From: Methanomassiliicoccales archaeon
Lineage (GTDB): Archaea > Thermoplasmatota > Thermoplasmata > Methanomassiliicoccales > JACIVX01
Assembly: GCA_028679985.1 (NCBI GenBank)
Contig: JAJRAH010000016.1
Location: 1 to 11,724, forward strand
Length of the DNA: 11,724 nt
Direction: 5' to 3'
Shown here: positions 1 to 4,115 of the stretch, one piece after another
Layout: each line of letters begins with the position of its first letter
Position numbering within the stretch: the first letter of the stretch is position 1
Translations under genes and position numbers: made by a program
Notes under the pieces: generated by a model
The model's input: the letters and a program-made list of their open reading frames with translations, nothing else
Databases searched by the model: none
Told to the model about the DNA's origin: nothing

Positions 1-17
1 ATTCAGTGAGAAGAAGG

Positions 18-25
18 TTTAATAT
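18..25 (+). promoter_or_regulatory. TATA-like box of tRNA-Ser
   Basis: The sequence TTTAATAT lies about 26-33 bases upstream of the first base of the mature tRNA at 51. That is the spacing expected of an archaeal TBP site when transcription begins at or just before the tRNA. Assigned from position and composition only. Confidence 0.55.
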
Positions 26-50
26 GAGTCTATTCCTTTTGAGGCTCGAA

Positions 51-156
51 GCGGGGATGGCCCAGCCAGGCAAGGCGATGGATTGCTATCCCGGACTTTC
101 CGAGGCGGATATCCATTGTCCGAAAGGACTCGGGGGTTCAAATCCCCCTCCCCGCG
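51..156 (+). tRNA. tRNA-Ser (anticodon GCU) with a 22-nt intron
   Basis: Decodes AGU/AGC serine codons. The acceptor stem GCGGGGA (51-57) pairs with TCCCCGC (149-155), and discriminator G156 follows, as in serine tRNAs. The D-stem is GCC (60-62) with GGC (74-76). The anticodon stem ATGGA (78-82) pairs with TCCAT (112-116) only if 89-110 is removed, leaving a seven-base loop with anticodon GCT at 85-87. The long variable arm (117-131) has stem GTCC/GGAC capped by GAAA, a class II tRNA feature. The T arm is GGGGG-TTCAAAT-CCCCC (132-148). The intron sits between positions 37 and 38 in a bulge-helix-bulge. The central helix is TTGC (83-86) with GCGG (105-108), and the two three-base bulges are TAT (87-89) and ATA (109-111). 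No 3' CCA is encoded. Identity is strongly supported by the folds; splicing is inferred. Confidence 0.93.
89..110 (+). other. tRNA-Ser intron, bulge-helix-bulge type
   Basis: This 22-base insert lies after anticodon-loop position 37. Cleavage after the second base of each three-base bulge (TA^T at 87-89, AT^A at 109-111) removes exactly 89-110 and restores a seven-base loop. Inside the intron, CCCGG (90-94) pairs with CCGAG (100-104) apart from one C-A mismatch, around loop ACTTT. This is the substrate shape of the archaeal tRNA splicing endonuclease. Confidence 0.85.
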
Positions 157-507
157 CAGTATGAGAGGGGTAGTAGATAATTCTCTGAAATGTCGCGTAT
201 TTATAGTTTTCTATGAACTCAGGAAGGTGGCTATTCGAATGTTTGACCTATTCTATTGGGTCATTCTCGGGGATTGGTTATCGTCTCTTGGACCCGCACT
301 TCCCGTAGTATTTCCTGATCAAACAATCACGACTGTCATCCATATTCCCTCGAATCATTTCTCTCATTGGTGCACTAGTGTTGTTCCACAGCTGGTGTCA
401 ATCGACTCCTGACGGCACTGACGGTTCTGGCGGCAGATGGGGAGGGATCTCTATGTCGCCTATGATCGGAATATTGACGATCCTCGCAATCGATTGAGAT
501 TCCTTGG
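157..507. other. Gene-poor spacer between tRNA-Ser and the cupin gene
   Basis: I find no convincing gene here. A 57-codon frame at 239-412 (+) has a purine-rich site (GGAAGGTGG, 222-230) and an AT-rich TATTTATAG (199-207) ahead of it. Its predicted protein has no recognisable domain or membrane segment, so it is not called. The tract ends at the 3' end of the minus-strand cupin gene. Confidence 0.4.
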
Positions 508-840
508 TCACACCAAATCAAGGGTTACTGCTGGTTTATTCCCGATCACCCAGCCATCGTGTCCGGGAGGAATATCGACAAGATCGCCAGGTCCAAATTC
601 AAGCTCACTACCATCTTGCATCCTAATCCTCATTCTGCCTTTGAGGCAGTAAAGGAGGTGATGCTTCTGACACCAATCCGTTTTCACTACGGGTTTGATA
701 TCCTTTGACCACCGCCAGCCAGGCCTGTAAGTCGTCCTTACCACCGAGATACTGCCCATTTCTATTGTGTCGAATCTCATTTTCTGTCTACTGATTGTCT
801 TATCAGGTTTTGAGAATCTTTTCTTCTGCAGAGACTGCAT
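508..840 (-). CDS. Small single-domain cupin protein
   Basis: 110 aa, with a single cupin beta-barrel spanning about residues 30-110. Motif 1 shows as TDWCQKHHLLYCLKGRMRI (from residue 54), where H60/H61 are the likely metal ligands. Motif 2 is GDLVDIPPGHDGWVIGN (85-101), with H94 in the position of the last ligand. The spacing and the PPGHDGW signature resemble a widespread family of about 110-130 aa cupins annotated only as cupin domain proteins. The motif 1 glutamate is absent (a tyrosine or leucine lies in that region), so metal binding may be non-canonical. ATG at 840 is preferred because GGTGA stands six to seven bases upstream. The first 20 residues are basic and M21 is an alternative start. 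The substrate is unknown, and no neighbour lies in the same operon. Confidence 0.8.
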   Translation of the reverse strand: MQSLQKKRFSKPDKTISRQKMRFDTIEMGSISVVRTTYRPGWRWSKDIKPVVKTDWCQKHHLLYCLKGRMRIRMQDGSELEFGPGDLVDIPPGHDGWVIGNKPAVTLDLV

Positions 841-883
841 CTTATTTCACCGCCACGCTTCGAATGAATTTCTGTTCGCATAC

Positions 884-891
884 TACTTAAA
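884..891 (-). promoter_or_regulatory. TATA-like box of the cupin gene
   Basis: On the minus strand this reads TTTAAGTA, about 44 bases ahead of the ATG at 840. It predicts a transcript start near 860 and a leader of about 20 bases containing the GGTGA ribosome site. Confidence 0.45.
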
Positions 892-987
892 TGTTGACTT
901 GAAGAAGGCGATAGAATACGATTAGAATGAAGAAATGAAGAATGGAAAAGGTTTGGTCTATCTCCCGATTGCCCTCAAGCAAGCATT

Positions 988-1010
988 GCCCTGTTTTAGG
1001 GCACTTTTCT
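988..1010 (+). terminator. Orphan hairpin followed by a short T-rich tract
   Basis: GCCCT (988-992) pairs perfectly with AGGGC (998-1002) around a GTTTT loop, followed by ACTTTTCT. The shape is terminator-like, yet the only nearby gene (cupin) begins at 840 and runs the other way. It is either fortuitous or marks the end of an unrecognised RNA. Confidence 0.25.
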
Positions 1011-1185
1011 GATTAGCCAGTGAGTCGAGTCGCACCAAATCTCCTTGGACCCACTTCTCCTGACACTTCTGACTGTTCTAATAGACAAGAGGCACAAACG
1101 AAAGAAAAGAAGAAGGAAAGGGTTTGCTGGACGCGTTAGGTGCCCTCACATTTTGATTGAATTCAAAAAATAATTGTCTAGCTCA

Positions 1186-1214
1186 GGTCGGGTTCAAATC
1201 CCAACGCCCGCACC
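1186..1214 (+). pseudogene. tRNA 3'-end remnant (T arm plus acceptor 3' strand)
   Basis: The block reads like the last third of a tRNA. A T arm GGG-TTCAAAT-CCC (1190-1202) has one broken pair in its outer stem. It is followed by CGCCCGC (1205-1211), a discriminator-like A1212 and CC. No matching 5' acceptor strand (GCGGGCG) or anticodon arm lies upstream, so it cannot be a functional tRNA. The preceding bases TAGCTCAGG (1179-1187) resemble a D arm, as if the anticodon region were deleted. A partial tRNA 3' end is the usual scar of an element integrating at a tRNA gene, but no integrase is visible in the window. Confidence 0.45.
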
Positions 1215-1283
1215 TTCTGGCACACGCACGAAGGGATGCTGGACACGTGAATTTTGATCCCACTCCCCCCCCCGGGGAGGAAT

Positions 1284-1290
1284 CTTTAAG
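1284..1290 (+). promoter_or_regulatory. TATA-like box of the 1324 gene
   Basis: CTTTAAG lies about 37 bases ahead of the ATG at 1324. It predicts a transcript start near 1313 and hence a very short leader. A C9-G4 hairpin sits immediately upstream. Confidence 0.4.
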
Positions 1291-1323
1291 GAAGTCCGTT
1301 AGAATCTGCTATTGGATCCTAGT

Positions 1324-1920
1324 ATGGTTGGCAAGAAGCGTGGGGTCATTGCAGTCGCAGTCGCTTTGATAGTCCTGGTCACTTGTGCGTCACTCATCAT
1401 TCTCAACTCCCATGATCGAAGTCTTGCAGACAAGATGCTCATAGATCGTGGAGATCTTGACCTGGGTTGGTTGGAATTAGGACGATTTGCGCGTACTGCA
1501 TATGAACCTGTGTACAACTCCTCGTCGGAAGAGTATGTTTCCCTGAACATGGGTTATACATATATTGGAGCTAGTCTTATAATATTCAACTCGTCTTCAG
1601 AAGCTTTTCGATTCTATGGCTCATTAGAATACAGTGGCAACGTTCCCTCCGTCCCTGATGACAGGAACTATGTTGCGATTGGTGACGGAGGTTACATAAC
1701 GAAACCCTTTGGGGCAAATGCCTATATCGGCATTATTGTCGATGGGAGTCACTACACGATAGACCCGTCAAGATACATGCGAATGGTATTCGTCAAAGAC
1801 TTCGTCGTCGCCTACATTGATGTGTTCGACCGATATCAGATGGACGAGTCCTCGATAATTGACTTACTACTGAACATCGGCCAGATTCAACTCGAGAAGA
1901 TCGAAGCTAACTTGCACTAG
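1324..1920 (+). CDS. Unknown membrane-anchored or lipoprotein-like protein
   Basis: I do not recognise this 198-aa protein. It begins with a basic stretch (K4, K5, R6) and one hydrophobic segment (about residues 8-27), then a soluble domain of about 165 residues likely exposed outside the membrane. The segment contains LVTC with C21 in a lipobox-like position, so it could be a lipoprotein or a simple N-terminal anchor. The outer part is rich in Tyr, Ser and Asp and contains several NSS/NS sequons, compatible with a surface protein. ATG at 1324 is chosen because it lies about ten bases from the predicted transcript start. An in-frame TTG at 1312 would add four residues. It stands alone, 238 bases ahead of the LemA gene. 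Coding confidence rests on length, a clean signal-anchor and regular codon use. Confidence 0.72.
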   Translation: MVGKKRGVIAVAVALIVLVTCASLIILNSHDRSLADKMLIDRGDLDLGWLELGRFARTAYEPVYNSSSEEYVSLNMGYTYIGASLIIFNSSSEAFRFYGSLEYSGNVPSVPDDRNYVAIGDGGYITKPFGANAYIGIIVDGSHYTIDPSRYMRMVFVKDFVVAYIDVFDRYQMDESSIIDLLLNIGQIQLEKIEANLH

Positions 1921-2126
1921 TTAGGGATCGCATGCAAAGATTAGGATGAACTTGACCCTTCATTGAAGATCCTCTCAACGTAAGTTCGTCTCTCACTAAC
2001 CCGTTCCTATTTCAGCGCATGACGATATCGGTTCGTTCTATCATATCCTGCCTAAGAACCTACGGATATCCCTCCGCTCTCTTTTCACCTACCACAGAAG
2101 ACTCGTGCCCTTTCCGGAACCACAAG

Positions 2127-2136
2127 GTTGATAACC
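2127..2136 (+). promoter_or_regulatory. Weak TATA-like element of the LemA/TPM unit
   Basis: GTTGATAACC is centred about 28 bases before the ATG at 2159. No ribosome site precedes that ATG, so the first gene is probably leaderless or nearly so. The box is a poor match and is assigned mainly by position. Confidence 0.3.
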
Positions 2137-2158
2137 GAATTGCACCGTCATCCACGGC

Positions 2159-2719
2159 ATGAATCAGAGTTCAGGTCTCAGTACACTGAAGATCGTGGCA
2201 ATCGTTGCGGTCATCGTATTGATCGTTGTCGCCTTCGGTTCGATCCTGACTTACAATTCCATCGTCTCCAAGGAGCAGGATGTCAAGAAGAGTTGGGGGA
2301 ACATCGAAGCCGCGTACCAGATGAGAGTCGATAAGATTCCGGCGGTTCTGAGCGCGGTGAACGCGACGATGACTTTCGAGCGCTCGCTTCTTGAGAACAT
2401 AACGAACCTAAGGACACAATGGCTGAATGAAGTCGGGAAGGACGTCGCAGCCAATGTCAATACGACGGAACAGCTCGATTCGAAGATAAACGCGCTTCTG
2501 CTGGCGATCAACGAGAACTACCCCGACCTCAAATCGGTGCAAGTCGTTGACGAATTCATTGCCATAGTCGATGAGACGGAGAATGTGATACTCGCTCAGA
2601 GGGTGTTCTATAATGATGCTGTAGCCTCGTACAACTCCGCCGTAAAGGGATTTCCCGGAAACATCTTCGCTGACATGTTCGACTTCGAAGAGGCGCCCTA
2701 CTACGAGAGAGGCCAGTAA
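2159..2719 (+). CDS. LemA family protein
   Basis: 186 aa. A hydrophobic N-terminal segment (about residues 10-30) is followed by a helical domain. Family hallmarks are visible: YNSIVSKEQDVKKSWGNIEA right after the membrane segment, then QMRVDKIPAVLSAV, matching the LemA pattern of YNxLV, an AWSxI-like core and an R-x-DLIPNLV-like stretch. The fold known for the family is a long four-helix bundle with an N-terminal anchor, facing the cell exterior. Length is typical (about 180-200 aa). The next gene, a TPM-domain protein, starts 23 bases after the stop; LemA and TPM (YgcG-like) genes are commonly paired in bacteria and archaea. Biochemical function is unresolved; an envelope or stress role is the usual suggestion. 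Confidence 0.88.
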   Translation: MNQSSGLSTLKIVAIVAVIVLIVVAFGSILTYNSIVSKEQDVKKSWGNIEAAYQMRVDKIPAVLSAVNATMTFERSLLENITNLRTQWLNEVGKDVAANVNTTEQLDSKINALLLAINENYPDLKSVQVVDEFIAIVDETENVILAQRVFYNDAVASYNSAVKGFPGNIFADMFDFEEAPYYERGQ

Positions 2720-2742
2720 GATGAGTCGTAAGTGAATTGCCC

Positions 2743-3489
2743 ATGATTCCGAAGATCCGAAGAATGGCAGTGGCATTCCTTGCACTGATGGTCGTCGTCG
2801 GCCTCGTCTCGGCTGGCATCTACTTCTTGCTTCTGGGGGAGGACAGCCGATTCGAAGGCATCCCGACCATCTATCCGTATGTGAACGACAATGCTGGAGT
2901 CCTCACTCAGGACTACAGAGATTGGATCGACTCGATATGTCACACCGTGGATGTCAATACAAGTTGTGAGATCGCGGTGTTGATCGTAAACACGACCCAG
3001 CCCAATGACATAAGTTACTTCGCCCTCAGGGTCTTCCAGAAGAACGAGATAGGAAAGGAAGGGAAGGACAACGGGGTACTGGTGGTCGTTGCTGCCGGCG
3101 ACAGAACGTGGAAGATCGAGGTCGGCTATGGGCTGATGGGGATACTTACCGGGGCAAGAGTGAGCGAGATCGCCGATTCATACCTCCTGCCAAGCATCGA
3201 GAACGGTACGCTGGGAGATGGACTCGTCGAACTGACCGCTGAGATCGGGGCGATACTCATCGTCGAATATGACGGCAGCGCGTCGGGAACCGGCAAATAC
3301 CCGATAGAATGGATACCGCTGGAATGGTGGCATTGGGGGCTCATCATCCTAGGCATAGTTGTCTTGAGCATCGTCACGAGGGGAAGGATCCTTTGGCCGA
3401 TCGTGTGGCTGCTTGGATCTCTCGGAAGAGGGCGGGGGAGATACGGCGGCGGAAGATCAGGTGGAGGAGGAGCCAGAGGAAGGTACTGA
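2743..3489 (+). CDS. TPM-domain (YgcG-like) membrane protein
   Basis: 248 aa. Segments in order are: an N-terminal hydrophobic anchor (residues 9-31), a TPM domain (about 46-175) beginning VNDNAGVLTQDYRDWID, a second hydrophobic stretch (about 195-225), and a tail from about 228 made almost only of Gly and Arg. The phrases EIAVLIVNTT, GKEGKDNGVLVVVAAGDRTWKIEVGYGL and PSIENGTLGDGL correspond to the conserved body of the family (also called TPM phosphatase or Repair_PSII). The domain would sit outside the membrane with the tail inside. ATG at 2743 is preferred over the in-frame TTG at 2737 because AGTGA lies eight bases upstream. It forms an operon with the LemA gene. The family includes proteins linked to photosystem repair and proteins of unknown role, so no enzyme activity is claimed. 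Confidence 0.86.
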   Translation: MIPKIRRMAVAFLALMVVVGLVSAGIYFLLLGEDSRFEGIPTIYPYVNDNAGVLTQDYRDWIDSICHTVDVNTSCEIAVLIVNTTQPNDISYFALRVFQKNEIGKEGKDNGVLVVVAAGDRTWKIEVGYGLMGILTGARVSEIADSYLLPSIENGTLGDGLVELTAEIGAILIVEYDGSASGTGKYPIEWIPLEWWHWGLIILGIVVLSIVTRGRILWPIVWLLGSLGRGRGRYGGGRSGGGGARGRY

Positions 3490-3551
3490 ATACTGGTTCT
3501 GGGACGATGCCATGCGACCATTTCAACTCCGCCACGTTTAGGCGAAAATCC

Positions 3552-3560
3552 CTTATACTA
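3552..3560 (+). promoter_or_regulatory. TATA-like box upstream of the zinc-ribbon gene
   Basis: CTTATACTA predicts transcription starting near 3582. That is about 114 bases before the GTG start, a much longer leader than others in this window, and it coincides with the first base of the long helix described for 3582-3669. Confidence 0.45.
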
Positions 3561-3581
3561 GACTTGTCTGTGTCGGTAGTA

Positions 3582-3669
3582 GGCTAAATTGAATGGCCAA
3601 GCTGGGCTTGGTAACTAGCACGGATGCAAAACCGACGAGTTCCACCAGGATGAGGCATCAGATTTAGTC
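3582..3669 (+). ncRNA. Candidate structured leader RNA or upstream ORF
   Basis: The predicted transcript start (3582) opens a helix in which 3582-3598 pairs with 3654-3669. It has about 15 base pairs and single-base bulges at 3593, 3596 and 3661, including the block CTAAAT (3584-3589) with ATTTAG (3662-3667). Inside, AAGC (3599-3602) can pair with GCTT (3606-3609) and CGG (3621-3623) with CCG (3632-3634). The same stretch also encodes a 24-codon frame, ATG 3593 to TAG 3667, starting MAKLGLVTSTDAK, whose product I do not recognise. Either a cis-regulatory RNA or a short leader peptide could control the zinc-ribbon gene 27 bases downstream. I do not recognise a known riboswitch class. This is an inference from complementarity and position. 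Confidence 0.35.
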
Positions 3670-3680
3670 AAGAGTCAGAT

Positions 3681-3688
3681 GGAGGTGA
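3681..3688 (+). promoter_or_regulatory. Ribosome-binding site fixing the GTG start
   Basis: GGAGGTGA is a full-length complement to the archaeal 16S 3' tail and stands seven bases before GTG 3696, which decides the start of the zinc-ribbon gene. Confidence 0.8.
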
Positions 3689-3695
3689 AGTAGAA

Positions 3696-3848
3696 GTGTA
3701 CGACAGGCCACCGCGCGAAATGCACAAGGCGGTTTGCTCCGATTGCGGCAAGGAATGTGAAGTTCCTTTCAAGCCCACAGATGGCAGACCAGTATATTGC
3801 CGCGATTGCTACCAGAAGCATCGCCCACCGAGGCGAAGCAGATATTAA
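3696..3848 (+). CDS. Small CxxC-x17-CxxC zinc-ribbon protein
   Basis: 50 aa. The core has CSDC (residues 14-17), then exactly 17 residues, then CRDC (35-38), the signature of the CxxC-x17-CxxC domain family of very small archaeal and bacterial proteins. A fifth cysteine lies at position 21. The four paired cysteines should bind one zinc in a treble-clef or ribbon fold. A basic tail (RPPRRSRY) and an Arg/Pro-rich N-terminus suggest nucleic-acid contact, but this is not proved. The GTG start is fixed by GGAGGTGA (3681-3688), seven bases upstream, and no in-frame ATG lies between the preceding stop and GTG. The gene is expressed alone, between a promoter at 3552 and a terminator at 3856-3905. 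Its cellular role is unknown. Confidence 0.87.
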   Translation: MYDRPPREMHKAVCSDCGKECEVPFKPTDGRPVYCRDCYQKHRPPRRSRY

Positions 3849-3855
3849 ACGTTAA

Positions 3856-3905
3856 GGCATTGAGAATGCCCAGTGAGCCGATTTATTGAGCTCCGATCTT
3901 TTTTT
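3856..3905 (+). terminator. Double hairpin plus T tract after the zinc-ribbon gene
   Basis: Seven bases after the stop codon, GGCATT (3856-3861) pairs perfectly with AATGCC (3865-3870) around GAG. GAGC (3875-3878) and GCTC (3890-3893) can form a second, weaker hairpin, followed by seven T residues at 3899-3905. Archaeal RNA polymerase terminates at oligo-T tracts, so the T run is the key element. Confidence 0.65.
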
Positions 3906-4061
3906 CTTATTACTGTAATCAGATTCCATTCCGCAACAGAAGCTACCTCCGCTATGCTTCTCGGCACTCAAAGAGCAGTTCTATGGGAGTCATAGAATCA
4001 GTCTCGATTCCTTCTCGTCCGAAACGCCTAACTCAGCTCCCATTTGTCTAGACTCGCGGAT

Positions 4062-4079
4062 ACATTTTTAAGAATATAT
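4062..4079 (+). promoter_or_regulatory. TATA-like region of the acyl-CoA synthetase gene
   Basis: Two AT-rich elements overlap: ATTTTTAAG near 4064-4072 and AATATAT near 4073-4079. They predict transcript starts near 4093 and 4103, both giving a leader of under 25 bases ahead of ATG 4116. ACCCC (4091-4095) and GGGGT (4103-4107) could form a hairpin across the G-rich ribosome site if the longer transcript is made. Confidence 0.45.
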
Positions 4080-4115
4080 CACGATTGCCCACCCCACAAA
4101 AGGGGGTTCTGTCAT

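Larger units (their letters stand above)
841..1311. other. Long gene-free stretch with an orphan hairpin and tRNA debris
   Basis: No protein-coding frame here looks real. It holds the cupin promoter (884-891) and a hairpin at 988-1002 (GCCCT, loop GTTTT, AGGGC) followed by ACTTTTCT. It also holds a perfect ten-base palindrome TTGAATTCAA in an AT-rich patch (1155-1170), a tRNA 3'-end remnant (1186-1214) and a C9/G4 hairpin (1263-1279). The hairpin at 988 looks like a terminator, but no gene ends there. A small untranslated RNA upstream of it is possible but not demonstrable from the sequence. Confidence 0.4.

Noticed and set aside
83..412. Open frame of 109 codons (+)
   Set aside because: It starts inside the tRNA-Ser gene and its product has no domain. 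The internal ATG at 239 with a purine-rich site is the only tempting part, but composition is not protein-like.
3582..3670. Reading of the 3582-3670 structure as a class II tRNA
   Set aside because: A seven-pair acceptor (GGCTAAA with TTTAGTC) and an A at the discriminator position are present, but there is no T arm with TTCRA and no proper anticodon stem.
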